Assembly (NCBI GenBank): GCA_031628995.1
Contig: JAVLUO010000008.1
Span: 1-64,000, forward strand
DNA: 64,000 bases
From: Bacillota bacterium LX-D
GTDB taxonomy: Bacteria > Bacillota > DUOV01 > Zhaonellaceae
Reading direction: 5' to 3'
Shown: positions 8,854 through 17,842 of the stretch, piece after piece
How positions within the stretch are numbered: position 1 is the first letter of the stretch
Layout: each line of letters starts with the position of its first letter
Program-made: the position numbers and the translations under genes
The notes under the pieces: generated by a model
What the model was told of the DNA's origin: nothing
Seen by the model: the letters and a program-made list of their open reading frames with translations, nothing else
Databases searched by the model: none

Positions 8854-9909
8854 ATGTCCGAAAAAATTTCAACTCAATTAAATTTTTTGGATCGCTGGCT
8901 CACCTTATGGATTTTTGCGGCAATGGCTCTGGGGGTATTAATTGGCTATGTTTTTCCAGGGGTAGCGGATTTATTAAACAGATTTTCTATTGGCACAACG
9001 TCTATTCCCATTGCAGTAGGTCTAATTGTGATGATGTATCCGCCCCTAGCCAAAGTTAAATATGAAGAATTGGGGAAAGTATTTCGCAACAGAAGAGTTA
9101 TCACTTTATCTTTAGTGCAGAACTGGATCATTGGTCCTATATTAATGTTTTTTTTAGCCATAATATTTTTACATAATTATCCCGAATATATGGTAGGACT
9201 AATTTTAATTGGTTTAGCTCGTTGCATTGCTATGGTCATTGTCTGGAACAGCTTGGCAAAAGGAGACGGTGAGTATGCGGCTGCTTTAGTAGCTCTAAAC
9301 TCTATCTTCCAAGTAATATTTTACTCCTTTTACGCCTACGTGTTTATTACACTTTTACCAAGCTGGCTTGGGCTGCAAGGAATGGTCGTTCATATTTCTA
9401 TGGCAGAAGTAGCAAAGAGTGTAGCAATTTATTTAGGTATTCCTTTTGTAGCAGGTTTTTTAACCCGTTATTTCCTATTGCCAGCAAAAGGACGAGAATG
9501 GTATGAAAAAACTTTTGTGCCTAAAATCAGTCCTTTAGCTCTGATTGCTTTATTATTTACAATTGTCGTTATGTTTTCCTTAAAAGGAAATTACATTATT
9601 AAATTGCCTCTGGACGTAGTGAGAATTGCTATTCCCTTAGTTATTTATTTCTTAGTTATGTTTTTAGTATCTTTTTATCTTAGTAAACGTATAGGCATTA
9701 ATTATGAACAAACAACAACCCTAGCTTTTACAGCGGCTAGTAATAACTTTGAGTTAGCAATTGCTGTTGCTGTAGCTGTTTTTGGTATTGAGTCAAGTCA
9801 AGCTTTTGCAGCAGTTATAGGACCACTCATAGAAGTACCAATTATGATTTGGCTAGTTAATGTAGCTCTTGGCTTTCGAAAAAAATATTTTGTAGAGGCA
9901 CCCAAGTAA
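8854..9909 (+). CDS. acr3: Acr3 arsenite efflux transporter
   Basis: Arsenite(-H+) exporter of the ACR3/BART superfamily, 351 residues with about ten hydrophobic segments. The conserved Cys lies in [19 protein letters not shown] near residue 129, and [19 protein letters not shown] near residue 293 is the second signature region. A strong AAGGAGGG precedes the ATG, and arsC ends 12 nt upstream. It completes a reduce-and-export pathway: ArsC makes As(III) and Acr3 removes it. A terminator follows. Confidence 0.94.
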   Translation: MSEKISTQLNFLDRWLTLWIFAAMALGVLIGYVFPGVADLLNRFSIGTTSIPIAVGLIVMMYPPLAKVKYEELGKVFRNRRVITLSLVQNWIIGPILMFFLAIIFLHNYPEYMVGLILIGLARCIAMVIVWNSLAKGDGEYAAALVALNSIFQVIFYSFYAYVFITLLPSWLGLQGMVVHISMAEVAKSVAIYLGIPFVAGFLTRYFLLPAKGREWYEKTFVPKISPLALIALLFTIVVMFSLKGNYIIKLPLDVVRIAIPLVIYFLVMFLVSFYLSKRIGINYEQTTTLAFTAASNNFELAIAVAVAVFGIESSQAFAAVIGPLIEVPIMIWLVNVALGFRKKYFVEAPK

Positions 9910-9935
9910 AGAAATATAGAAATGTCATTAGATTT

Positions 9936-9969
9936 AACATGAGCCATTTATAAGGCTCATGTTTTTTTA
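9936..9969 (+). terminator. intrinsic terminator after acr3
   Basis: A perfect 10-bp stem AACATGAGCC / GGCTCATGTT with loop ATTTATAA precedes seven T. It ends the ars transcript. Confidence 0.9.
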
Positions 9970-10655
9970 TAAAAAGTTTAAATTATGCAATAAATATTAA
10001 AATATTTTAACATGATTATTATCTAATTTTTGATATTATAAGATTAGGATAATGTATGCGCTTAGATACTGTTTAAGGAGTTGAATCGGGTGACTTTAAT
10101 CAAGCATTTACGGAATTTTTTAACTCCAGAACTTTTGTAAAAGAAATCATAGCACAATTCGTCTATTAAAAAGTTATTGCAAAAAATTTACTTGGTCTTT
10201 CATTTTATTATTGCATATTTGTAAAAATTAGTTTGCAATTGGAGTTTTTTTGAACTTTTTTTAAAGTTATTAAGCAACATCTACAACAAAAAGATATACT
10301 AAGTCTAAACAGATATTCAACACATTTCTTTTAGTTATGATTGTATTAATAATTTATAAGATATTTAAAAAATTACAGTAATACGTAAAACAAATTGGCG
10401 TCTTCAAGCAATTTGTCTTGAACGTTGATTTTAGTATTTTTTCATTAGCTTAAACTAGCTTCATTTTTGAAATGTGCAAACTCGCTTTTGCTATCTACAT
10501 ATTTTTAGTAAAGCTTAATACTATTTTCTTAGCAGTTTAAAAAGGGGAAATAAAAAATTATAAGAAGGTGTGTATTTTGAAAAAGTGGTTTACTTCCATG
10601 ATTTTTGACACGAGTGCTCATACTACCACTTTTTTAATTTAACCGACTAACTTAA
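9970..10655. other. AT-rich gap without an intact gene
   Basis: About 690 bp very rich in A+T. No frame longer than about 25 codons looks real. Two short frames have plausible ribosome sites: GTG 10090-10140 (16 codons, MTLIKHLRNFLTPELL, with AAGGAG 9 nt upstream) and TTG 10577-10642 (21 codons, starting MKKWFTSMIFDTSAH). On the minus strand, 10378-10504 reads YVDSKSEFAHFKNEAS, two stops, then TKINVQDKLLEDANLFY, which looks like decayed coding sequence of unknown family. Together with the RepA_N relic next to it, this is best seen as the eroded remains of an inserted element. Confidence 0.5.
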
Positions 10656-10832
10656 CTAAAGTCGTTTTGTACTGTAAAAATACGTATCTGTCCGATCATT
10701 TTTTATGCTTAGATTATTTCTGTCTAAAAGCAAGCCATAAAGTAGTTTAGCATCTGTGCTTAGTCCTCTGAATCGTTCCGAGAACAATTCTTTAGGTATT
10801 CTATTATAAATTTTTGAGATTGTTTTCCACAA
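10656..10832 (-). pseudogene. RepA_N replication-initiator N-terminal relic
   Basis: On the minus strand an open stretch reads YNRIPKELF then FRGLSTDAKLLYGLLLDRN and NLSIKN. This matches the known start of RepA_N (replication initiator A) proteins of Firmicutes plasmids and integrative elements, where a short IPK..LF segment precedes LS.(D/N)AKLLY..LLDR..LS.KNG. After SIKN the match fades (DRTDTYFYSTKRL) and a stop at 10656-10658 ends it, so only about 50 of roughly 250-350 residues remain. No ATG is present; a TTG at 10832 is the first possible start. I infer a dead plasmid- or ICE-derived fragment. Confidence 0.72.
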
Positions 10833-10869
10833 TTGACAGGGGTTTGGAGAATATGCGAAAACGAAAAAT

Positions 10870-10897
10870 TTTACAAAGGTGATTTTTAGAGTATAAT
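10870..10897 (+). promoter_or_regulatory. probable promoter of carD
   Basis: TTTACA (10870-10875) and TATAAT (10892-10897) are 16 bp apart; a second TATAAT lies at 10903-10908. A consensus TTGACA at 10833 has no good -10 partner at the right distance. Confidence 0.55.
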
Positions 10898-10927
10898 TAA
10901 AGTATAATTGTATGGGAGGTGACTAAA

Positions 10928-11404
10928 ATGTTTACAGTTGGCGATAAAGTAGTCTATCCCATGCATGGTGCTGGAGTTATCGAGGCTATAGAAGAAAAAG
11001 AAGTACTAGGAGAAAAAAGAAAGTACTATGTCATGCGTTTACCGCTGAGTGAGATGAAAGTTATGATACCTTTTGATAATGTTGGCGGCACAGGTTTACG
11101 TCAAGTTATTGATGAAGCTGGTTTTCAAAAAGTTCTAAAAATTTTACAGGATCCTAAAAACGATATGTCTACAAGCTGGAATTTAAGGTATCGGGCAAAC
11201 TTGGAAAAAATTAAAGGCGGAAATATTTATGAAATAGCCGAAGTAGTTAAAAATTTAAGTATCAGGGATAGGGAAAAAGGTCTTTCGGCAGGGGAAAAGA
11301 AAATGTTAGAAAGTGCGCGCCAGATACTAATCAGCGAATTGGTTTTAGCTAAAGATGTAGAAGAACCCCAGGTTAAAAATTTATTGGAAGGGGTATTGAC
11401 TTGA
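10928..11404 (+). CDS. carD: CarD/CdnL-family RNA polymerase-binding regulator
   Basis: CarD_CdnL_TRCF-type protein that binds the beta subunit and stabilises open complexes. The N-terminal Tudor-like RNA-polymerase interaction domain begins FTVGDKVVYPMHGAGVIEAIEE, with the typical YYVMRLP near residue 36, followed by a helical C-terminal domain with the Trp in MSTSWNLRYRANLEKI. The length of 158 residues is normal. The start is ATG 10928; the GTG nine bases upstream lies within the Shine-Dalgarno sequence GGGAGGTGAC. It has its own promoter and terminator. Confidence 0.9.
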   Translation: MFTVGDKVVYPMHGAGVIEAIEEKEVLGEKRKYYVMRLPLSEMKVMIPFDNVGGTGLRQVIDEAGFQKVLKILQDPKNDMSTSWNLRYRANLEKIKGGNIYEIAEVVKNLSIRDREKGLSAGEKKMLESARQILISELVLAKDVEEPQVKNLLEGVLT

Positions 11405-11412
11405 TTCTTTCT

Positions 11413-11434
11413 GGGGAACGAAAGTTCCTTTTTT
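11413..11434 (+). terminator. intrinsic terminator after carD
   Basis: GGAAC-GAAA-GTTCC, a GNRA-type tetraloop stem extended by G-U pairs, runs into TTTTTT, 9 nt after the carD stop. Confidence 0.8.
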
Positions 11435-11487
11435 CTTAGGAATAGCAGACAAAGTATTGGCGATGGAAAATTTTTGAACTAATTAAC

Positions 11488-11517
11488 TTGAATTAATTTC
11501 CAGTATTATTGTATAAT
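11488..11517 (+). promoter_or_regulatory. probable promoter of the PIN/TRAM-ispD-ispF genes
   Basis: TTGAAT (11488-11493) and TATAAT (11512-11517) are 18 bp apart, 42 bp before the ATG. Confidence 0.6.
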
Positions 11518-11558
11518 AAAATCCTAAGTTAGTAAGAATATTAAAAGGAGGTGGAATA

Positions 11559-12677
11559 ATGATTAGAGGGATAATTAGAGTAATTATAGCACTTTCGGCA
11601 GCGGCTGCTGGGGCTTCCTTAGGTTTATTTGTAACTGAGACATGGGTTGATGGCTCTGCCGGATTAAAATGGGCTATCTGGGGATTAACTGGAATTTTTA
11701 CAGGACTTATAGGGTTTAGTTTAGCACCAAAGTTAATTTCTGCTACTATTCAAACTGCTAAATGGTATGAAAGCAAGTTGAATAGGACACCTACCCAAGA
11801 TATATTTGGAGGGGTGATTGGTTTAATTGTTGGACTTATTATAGCTAATTTATTAGGTATTCCAATTTCCAGATTGCCATTTGTAGGTCCTTACTTGTTT
11901 ATTGCAGTAAGTTTACTTATAGGTTATTTGGGCTGGAATGTAGGCGCAAAGAAAAAAGAAGAATTTTTTGGGCTTCTAGCAGTGCTGCGCCCGGGCAGTA
12001 AAGATAAACAAGGAAAAGGTGAATTGCCTAAAGCTAGCTATAAGATTTTGGATACAAGTGTAATTATCGACGGCCGGATTGCGGATATCTGTAAAAGTGG
12101 ATTTGTGGAAGGGACTCTAATAATACCTAATTTTGTTTTGGAAGAGTTGCGCCATATTGCGGATTCTTCAGATCTGCTAAAAAGGAATCGAGGACGCAGA
12201 GGCCTAGATATATTAAACATAATCCGTAAGGATTTGGATGTAATGGTCAAAATTTATGAAAAAGATTTTGATGACATACCTGAAGTAGATAGTAAACTAG
12301 TTAAGCTAGCCCAGGTAATTGGAGGTCAAGTCATTACGAATGATTATAATTTAAATAAGGTGGCAGAACTGCAAGGAGTAAAAGTGTTAAACATCAACGA
12401 ACTATCAAATGCTGTAAAGCCCGTTGTTCTGCCTGGAGAAGAAATGATTGTCCAGGTAATTAAAGATGGTAAAGAACTTGGACAGGGTGTGGCTTATTTA
12501 GATGATGGGACGATGATTGTGGTAGAAAATGGTAAAAGATATATTGGCCAGATCATTGGTGTCATGGTTACTAGTGTGCTGCAAACTGCTGCCGGCAGAA
12601 TGATTTTTGCAAAACCTAAAACTTATGAAAAAAAGTTTAACGACCAGCCTGCATTGGAGGTGAATGCTGGTGTCTGA
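11559..12677 (+). CDS. membrane-anchored PIN/TRAM-domain protein (YacL family)
   Basis: YacL-type protein of 372 residues. Four hydrophobic helices occupy about residues 1-130. A PIN nuclease-like domain starts at ILDTSVIIDGRIADICKSG near residue 163, with the acidic residues expected in PIN active sites (DTS, LEELR, ITNDYNLNKVA). A C-terminal TRAM domain with GVAYLDDGTMIVVENGKRYIG near residue 310 suggests RNA binding. The cellular role of this family is not established. AAGGAGGTGG precedes the ATG. It overlaps ispD, the conserved gene order in Firmicutes (radA-disA-yacL-ispD-ispF), here without disA. Confidence 0.88.
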   Translation: MIRGIIRVIIALSAAAAGASLGLFVTETWVDGSAGLKWAIWGLTGIFTGLIGFSLAPKLISATIQTAKWYESKLNRTPTQDIFGGVIGLIVGLIIANLLGIPISRLPFVGPYLFIAVSLLIGYLGWNVGAKKKEEFFGLLAVLRPGSKDKQGKGELPKASYKILDTSVIIDGRIADICKSGFVEGTLIIPNFVLEELRHIADSSDLLKRNRGRRGLDILNIIRKDLDVMVKIYEKDFDDIPEVDSKLVKLAQVIGGQVITNDYNLNKVAELQGVKVLNINELSNAVKPVVLPGEEMIVQVIKDGKELGQGVAYLDDGTMIVVENGKRYIGQIIGVMVTSVLQTAAGRMIFAKPKTYEKKFNDQPALEVNAGV

Positions 12678-13359
12678 AGTTGCAGCAGTAATTGTTGCAG
12701 CAGGACGAGGAAATAGAATGAGGTCCGAAATTCCTAAACAGTACCTAAATCTTGTAAATCGTCCAGTATTAGCGCATACATTACAAATATTTCAAAGCTG
12801 TCCGTTGATTAATGAGGTAATACTAGTTGCCAATAAGGATGAAAAGGATAAAACTCAACAGGAAATAATTAAAGCTTATGCTTTTGATAAAGTTACACAA
12901 GTTGTTGCTGGAGGTAGGGAAAGACAAGATTCAGTTTATAATGGGCTGCTTGCTCTTAGTGCTGAAACTAATCTAGTGGTCGTGCACGATGGTGTACGGC
13001 CACTTTTGACTGTTGATCTTTTGGAAAGGAGTATTTACGAGGGCCAAAAATACGGGGCAGTTATACCAGGAGTTCCTGTTAAGGATACAATTAAAATTGC
13101 AAATACAGAGGGCTTTGTTCAAAAGACACCTCCCAGGGATGCCCTTTGGGCAGTCCAAACCCCTCAAGTTTTTAAGAAAGATTTGCTGTTGGCTGCTATG
13201 GAAAAGGCAAAAAAAAGCAATTTTTGTTGTACTGATGAGGCTGGAATAGTAGAATGGTATGGAGAAAAAGTTAAAATTTTTCCAGGTGAATTAGAAAATA
13301 TTAAAATTACCACACCCGAAGATTTAACATTTGCTACTATGATATTGGAGAAGAGATAA
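12670..13359 (+). CDS. ispD: IspD, MEP cytidylyltransferase
   Basis: Third step of the non-mevalonate isoprenoid pathway: CTP plus methylerythritol phosphate gives CDP-ME. The nucleotidyltransferase P-loop [17 protein letters not shown] is at the N-terminus, followed by [10 protein letters not shown] near residue 103 and [10 protein letters not shown] near residue 190. The frame opens at ATG 12664, only 3 nt after GGAGG; GTG 12670 has 9-nt spacing and is chosen, giving 229 residues. It overlaps the preceding gene by 8 nt, and ispF starts 1 nt after its stop, so this is a tight operon. Confidence 0.94.
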   Translation: MSEVAAVIVAAGRGNRMRSEIPKQYLNLVNRPVLAHTLQIFQSCPLINEVILVANKDEKDKTQQEIIKAYAFDKVTQVVAGGRERQDSVYNGLLALSAETNLVVVHDGVRPLLTVDLLERSIYEGQKYGAVIPGVPVKDTIKIANTEGFVQKTPPRDALWAVQTPQVFKKDLLLAAMEKAKKSNFCCTDEAGIVEWYGEKVKIFPGELENIKITTPEDLTFATMILEKR

Positions 13360-13360
13360 G

Positions 13361-13840
13361 ATGAGAGTTGGAATTGGTTATGATGTGCACACTTTGGAGC
13401 CTAAAAGAAAACTAGTTCTTGGTGGTGTGGAAATACCCTATGAACTAGGTCTGGCAGGTCACTCCGACGCTGATGTTTTGCTGCATGCAATCATGGATGC
13501 TCTTCTAGGTGCGGCGGCTTTAGGAGATATAGGCCGCCATTTTCCCGACACAGACCAGGGCTATAAAGATATTTCCAGCATGGTACTGTTGTTGGAAACG
13601 AAAGAAAAAATAACTGCAGCGGGTTTTAAAGTTAATAATATAGACGCAGTAGTTGTTGCCCAAAAGCCACACTTAGCAGCATATATTCCTCAAATGCAAA
13701 AAAATATTGCTTTAACTTTAGAAATAAAGGAGCAGCAAGTCAATGTAAAGGCAACTACTACAGAAAACTTAGGTTTTACAGGACGTGGAGAAGGAATAGC
13801 TGCACAAGCTGTCTGTATGCTCGATGAGCTGAATAATTAA
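13361..13840 (+). CDS. ispF: IspF, MEcPP synthase
   Basis: Cyclises CDP-ME 2-phosphate to 2-C-methyl-D-erythritol 2,4-cyclodiphosphate, two steps after IspD. Zinc ligands Asp8 and His10 lie in GIGYDVHTL and His42 in [19 protein letters not shown]; the GDIGRHFPD and [14 protein letters not shown] motifs are intact. At 159 residues it is the usual length. The ATG is preceded by GGAGAAGAG at the end of ispD, with 1 nt between the genes. Confidence 0.96.
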   Translation: MRVGIGYDVHTLEPKRKLVLGGVEIPYELGLAGHSDADVLLHAIMDALLGAAALGDIGRHFPDTDQGYKDISSMVLLLETKEKITAAGFKVNNIDAVVVAQKPHLAAYIPQMQKNIALTLEIKEQQVNVKATTTENLGFTGRGEGIAAQAVCMLDELNN

Positions 13841-13880
13841 TAGATTTTGCTTTATTATAGCTGTGATGGAGGTAAAAATA

Positions 13881-15344
13881 GTGGAAAAAGTTCGATTGCG
13901 TTTTGCACCTAGCCCTACAGGACCATTACATATTGGCGGTGCAAGGTCAGCTTTATTTAATTTTCTTTTAGCTAAAAAACTGGGCGGGGATTTTATCTTA
14001 CGCATTGAGGATACGGATTTAGAGCGTTCCAGCAGGGAATCGGAAGAGAATATAAAAAACTCTCTGAAATGGTTAGGAATTACCTGGAACGAAGGCATAG
14101 ATGTAGGTGGCTCCCATGGGCCGTATCGGCAAACTGAACGTTTGGATTTATACCGTCAAGCTGCAGATAAATTGTTGGAAGAAGGGTTAGCTTATCGCTG
14201 CTATTGTAGTGAAGAAGAGTTAGCTGCTCAAAGGGAAGCATTAATCGCTAAGGGTGAATTACCCCGTTATTTAGGAAACTGCCGTCATTTAACTCCTGCC
14301 CAGGAAGAGGAGTATCGCAGTCAAGGCCGTAAACCAGTGATTAGATTTAGAGTACCAGATGATCAACTGATTAAGATTCATGACTTGGTACGTGGAGAAG
14401 TTACTTTTGAGAGCAACGGCATTGGCGATTTTGTTATTGTCAAATCAGATGGTATTCCAACTTATAATTTTGCTGTAGTTATCGATGATAGTACTATGGG
14501 TATTACCCATATCATTCGGGGAGAGGAACATTTATCTAATACGCCTCGCCAAGTGTTGATTTATAATGCTTTGGGACTAAAACAACCTCAATTTGCTCAC
14601 ATATCTTTAATTTTAGGCAAAGACCGTTCAAAAATGAGCAAAAGGCATGGCTCTACTTCTGTAGTTAATTATCAGGAAGCAGGTTATTTGCCTGAAGCTA
14701 TTGTTAATTTTTTAGCATTGCTAGGTTGGTCTCCTGAAGGAGAGGAAGAAATATTTAGCCTGGAAGAATTGATTCAGCAGTTTTCCCTAGATAGAGTGGC
14801 GAAAAACCCAGCAGTTTTTGACTTGGAAAAGTTAAAGTGGATTAATGGATATTATATCCGCCAAAGTTCACCAGAGAGAATAACAGATTTAGCAATACCT
14901 TTTTTGCAAAAAGCAGGGATTTTAACTAAAGAGGTTGATGCTCAACAATATGAGTGGCTTAAAAAAGTTATTTCAGCTATTCAGCAGAAATTTGATTACC
15001 TTAGTGAAGTACCGGAACATGCTGCTGTCTTTTTTCCAGGGAACCATAAGGTGCAGGACGAAGAAGCCAAAAAGTTAATTGAGGAAGAACAAGTGCCTCA
15101 GGTAATAAATCTTCTGATTCAAAAACTACGTGCCCAACCTCAATTAACCCCTGAAAATGTTAAAGTTATGCTGAAAGAGATTACAAAAGAATTAAAATTA
15201 GGGGGCAAAAAAGTATATATGCCCATTCGGATTGCCCTAACGGGACAGATGCATGGTCCGGAATTAACCGATTTAATTCCCCTCTTAGGCATTGAAGAAA
15301 TAATTAAAAGAATAGAGGATAATCTTCAGCTAAAGATTAGTTAA
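13881..15344 (+). CDS. gltX: glutamyl-tRNA synthetase
   Basis: Class I aminoacyl-tRNA synthetase charging tRNA-Glu, possibly also tRNA-Gln if Gln is made by amidation; that cannot be decided here. The HIGH motif is PLHIGGAR and the KMSKS motif is DRSKMSKRHG near residue 247; a Cys/His-rich insert (CYCSEEE...CRH) resembles the zinc-binding region. The start is GTG 13881 with GGAGG 8 nt upstream; the frame opens 18 nt earlier but without a ribosome site. The length of 487 residues is normal. A strong new promoter begins 5 nt after its stop. Confidence 0.95.
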   Translation: MEKVRLRFAPSPTGPLHIGGARSALFNFLLAKKLGGDFILRIEDTDLERSSRESEENIKNSLKWLGITWNEGIDVGGSHGPYRQTERLDLYRQAADKLLEEGLAYRCYCSEEELAAQREALIAKGELPRYLGNCRHLTPAQEEEYRSQGRKPVIRFRVPDDQLIKIHDLVRGEVTFESNGIGDFVIVKSDGIPTYNFAVVIDDSTMGITHIIRGEEHLSNTPRQVLIYNALGLKQPQFAHISLILGKDRSKMSKRHGSTSVVNYQEAGYLPEAIVNFLALLGWSPEGEEEIFSLEELIQQFSLDRVAKNPAVFDLEKLKWINGYYIRQSSPERITDLAIPFLQKAGILTKEVDAQQYEWLKKVISAIQQKFDYLSEVPEHAAVFFPGNHKVQDEEAKKLIEEEQVPQVINLLIQKLRAQPQLTPENVKVMLKEITKELKLGGKKVYMPIRIALTGQMHGPELTDLIPLLGIEEIIKRIEDNLQLKIS

Positions 15345-15348
15345 TTTC

Positions 15349-15377
15349 TTGACAGAGGAATAGTGAGCCGCTATAAT
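15349..15377 (+). promoter_or_regulatory. consensus sigma-A promoter of the cysE-cysS operon
   Basis: TTGACA (15349-15354), 17 bp, TATAAT (15372-15377): a perfect consensus pair. It drives the T-box leader; transcription should start near 15384. Confidence 0.9.
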
Positions 15378-15383
15378 TTGTTC

Positions 15384-15643
15384 TAAATTAAGCGTAAAAA
15401 CGATGATAGGGGAAAGTAACAACAGTTTAGTCTGACTAGAGAAAACTGCCGTGGCTGGAAGCAGTTGAGGCTTATTGTTGTGAAGTGCACCCTGGAGTGG
15501 AGAGTTGAAATTCAGTAGACTTTTACGGTAGGCACCGTTATTGGCCAAGGGGATGACCCTTTTAAAAGTGGGGCTTGTTTTTTAAGCCCAAACAGAGTGG
15601 AACCGCGAACCTTTCGCCTCTGTATTGAGGCAAAGGTTTTTTT
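15384..15643 (+). ncRNA. T-box leader, probably tRNA-Cys-sensing
   Basis: The T-box consensus CAGAGTGGAACCGCG is at 15593-15607, directly before an intrinsic terminator, and a long structured Stem I region lies upstream. TGGA in the T-box would pair with UCCA, fitting the U discriminator of tRNA-Cys, and a TGC codon at 15486-15488 in GAAGTGCACC is the likely specifier. The downstream genes are cysE and cysS, so uncharged tRNA-Cys should favour the antiterminator. The specifier is read by eye; the class and the location are secure. Confidence 0.88.
15608..15643 (+). terminator. T-box regulated terminator
   Basis: AACCTTTCGCCTC pairs with GAGGCAAAGGTT (one bulged base), followed by TTTTTTTA. 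The 5' arm overlaps the region that pairs with the T-box in the antiterminator, as in known T-box attenuators. Confidence 0.85.
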
Positions 15644-15724
15644 ATTTGCATAGAATATGCTGTAGCCAGAATGAGAATATTTTAAAAAAGAAATAAACTA
15701 GGCATGTTAAGGGAGTGGTTACCT

Positions 15725-16372
15725 ATGTTTGCCAAAGTTAAAGAGGATATTGCGGCAGTATACGAGCGGGATCCTGCTGCTCGCAGTACTTTAGAAATTT
15801 TATTGACTTATTCGGGACTGCATGCTATTTTGCTGCATCGGCTTGCCCATTGGCTTTTTCAAAAGAAGATGTTGTTGCTGGCTAGGATTATATCTCAGTT
15901 TAGCAAATTCCTGACTGGAATTGAGATTCACCCTGGTGCTAAGATTGGCCGAGGCTTTTTTATTGATCATGGCATGGGTGTGGTTATAGGTGAGACAACT
16001 GAAATTGGTGACAACGTTACTTTATACCAGGGAGTTACATTAGGGGGAACTGGCAAGGAAAAAGGCAAGAGGCACCCAACCATTAAAAACAATGTGGTAG
16101 TAAGTGCAGGAGCTAAAGTGCTGGGCTCAATTACTATTGGGGATAATGTTAAAATTGGAGCAGGCTCCGTTGTTTTAAAAGATGTTCCACCTAATTGTAC
16201 TGTTGTTGGTGTTCCTGGCAAAATTGTCGTACGTGATGGTAAAAGAAATAAAATTGACTTGCAGCATAATCAGCTTCCTGATCCTGTAGCGGAAATGATT
16301 GTAAAGCTTCAGCAGCAAGTTGAGACATTAGATAAAAGAGTAAAAGAATTGGAGGTTAAAAATAATCAATGA
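15725..16372 (+). CDS. cysE: serine O-acetyltransferase
   Basis: Makes O-acetylserine from serine and acetyl-CoA, the first step of cysteine synthesis. A short alpha-helical N-terminal part is followed by the left-handed beta-helix hexapeptide region from about residue 65 ([22 protein letters not shown]), with the catalytic DHG and the conserved TLGGTG loop. The C-terminus ends in a coiled segment. ATG 15725 is chosen because GGGAG lies about 9 nt upstream and the N-terminus then matches Bacillus CysE; an ATG at 15704 lacks a site. The length is 215 residues. It overlaps cysS by 4 nt (ATGA). Confidence 0.94.
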   Translation: MFAKVKEDIAAVYERDPAARSTLEILLTYSGLHAILLHRLAHWLFQKKMLLLARIISQFSKFLTGIEIHPGAKIGRGFFIDHGMGVVIGETTEIGDNVTLYQGVTLGGTGKEKGKRHPTIKNNVVVSAGAKVLGSITIGDNVKIGAGSVVLKDVPPNCTVVGVPGKIVVRDGKRNKIDLQHNQLPDPVAEMIVKLQQQVETLDKRVKELEVKNNQ

Positions 16373-17829
16373 CTATACATGTTTACAATACGTTAGTTAA
16401 AAATAAAGAACCTTTTGTTCCGGGAGAACCGGATAAAGTTAAGATGTATGTCTGCGGCCCTACAACATATAACTATATTCATTTAGGAAATGCACGACCA
16501 ATTGTAGTCTTTGATACGATTCGTAAATATTTAGAATATAAAGGTTATCATGTTGATTATATTCAAAACTTTACTGATATAGATGATAAAATTATTCGCA
16601 AAGCATCGGAGGAGAAAGAAGACCCGTTAGCTTTAGCTAAAAAATACATTGCTGAATATTTCCAAGATGCTCATGCCTTAGGGGTAAAAGATGCTACACT
16701 GCATCCTAAGGTTAGTGAACACATACCTGAGATTGTAAGTATGGTCAAATCTTTGGTGGATAAAGGGCATGCTTATGTGGTTGATGGAGACGTATATTTT
16801 GATATTAGAAGTTTTCCTGACTATGGTAAATTGTCGGGCCGCTCCCAAGATGAACTACAAGCTGGTGCTAGAGTTGAGGTTGACCAACGGAAGAAGGATC
16901 CTATGGATTTTGCCTTATGGAAAGCTGCTAAACCTGGTGAACCTGCTTGGGAAAGTCCCTGGGGCTTAGGACGGCCAGGCTGGCACATCGAATGTTCTGC
17001 CATGTCCTTAAAATATTTAGGCAATTCTTTTGATATTCACGGGGGAGGTTATGATTTGATTTTTCCCCATCATGAAAATGAAATTGCTCAGGCGGAAGCT
17101 GCAACAGGTGCTCCTTTCGTTAAATACTGGCTGCATAACGGCTTTATCACAGTTAATCAAGAAAAAATGTCTAAATCTTTGGGTAATTTCTTTTTAGTTA
17201 GGGATGTGTTGGCTAAATTTCCGGCCGATGTGGTACGTTTCTTTTTGTTAGCTACCCATTATCGCAGCCCATTGGATTTCGATGATGTAAAGCTGGAGGA
17301 AAATAAAAAAGCTCTAGAAAGAATTAAGAATACTTTCCGCAGACTAAAGGAAGCAATACAAAAAGCAGAGACTGAGCGGCTTAATCAAGATTATTCTGAT
17401 GATGCTGCAGAGAAATTACTTGCACAGCTTAATAGCAATAAACAATCCTTTGAAAAAGCCATGGATGATGATTTTAACACCGCCTTGGCAATTGGTGTTA
17501 TTTTTGATATGTGCCGTGAAATTAATACTTATATCCACCATCTAGGTATACTGCCGGGCGATTTAGATGTACTTAAAAAGTCTTGGCAGCTGTTGAAAGT
17601 ATTAGTTGAAGATATTCTAGGCATTATTCGAACAGCTCAATTAGATTCAGTTCAGGAAAATGATCAATCTAATGGTCTAGTAGAAAACCTATTGAATTTA
17701 CTGCTGGAAGTGAGGCAAAATGCAAGAAATAAAAAAGATTGGGCTATGGCCGATTTAATCCGGGATAGATTAAAGGATGAGGGAATTATAATAGAAGATA
17801 CACCTCAAGGAGCTAGATGGAAACGCTAG
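16369..17829 (+). CDS. cysS: cysteinyl-tRNA synthetase
   Basis: Class I synthetase for tRNA-Cys. The HIGH-type motif is [16 protein letters not shown] near residue 28, whose Cys is a zinc ligand; further ligands lie in WHIECSAMS and HHENEIAQ. The KMSKS motif is EKMSKSLGN near residue 265. The length of 486 residues is normal. The ATG overlaps the cysE stop, so the pair is translationally coupled under the cysteine T-box: cysteine supply and use are controlled together. Confidence 0.96.
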   Translation: MTIHVYNTLVKNKEPFVPGEPDKVKMYVCGPTTYNYIHLGNARPIVVFDTIRKYLEYKGYHVDYIQNFTDIDDKIIRKASEEKEDPLALAKKYIAEYFQDAHALGVKDATLHPKVSEHIPEIVSMVKSLVDKGHAYVVDGDVYFDIRSFPDYGKLSGRSQDELQAGARVEVDQRKKDPMDFALWKAAKPGEPAWESPWGLGRPGWHIECSAMSLKYLGNSFDIHGGGYDLIFPHHENEIAQAEAATGAPFVKYWLHNGFITVNQEKMSKSLGNFFLVRDVLAKFPADVVRFFLLATHYRSPLDFDDVKLEENKKALERIKNTFRRLKEAIQKAETERLNQDYSDDAAEKLLAQLNSNKQSFEKAMDDDFNTALAIGVIFDMCREINTYIHHLGILPGDLDVLKKSWQLLKVLVEDILGIIRTAQLDSVQENDQSNGLVENLLNLLLEVRQNARNKKDWAMADLIRDRLKDEGIIIEDTPQGARWKR

Positions 17830-17842
17830 GAGGGGTGTTTAG

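Noticed and set aside
10090-10642. Two short frames (16 and 21 codons) as quorum-sensing-type peptides
   Set aside because: They have ribosome sites, but there is no adjacent receptor, processing enzyme or exporter, and the region is decayed DNA; too short to support.
10833-10838. Consensus TTGACA upstream of carD as its -35 box
   Set aside because: No -10 box stands at a workable distance; the TTTACA/TATAAT pair at 10870-10897 is better placed.
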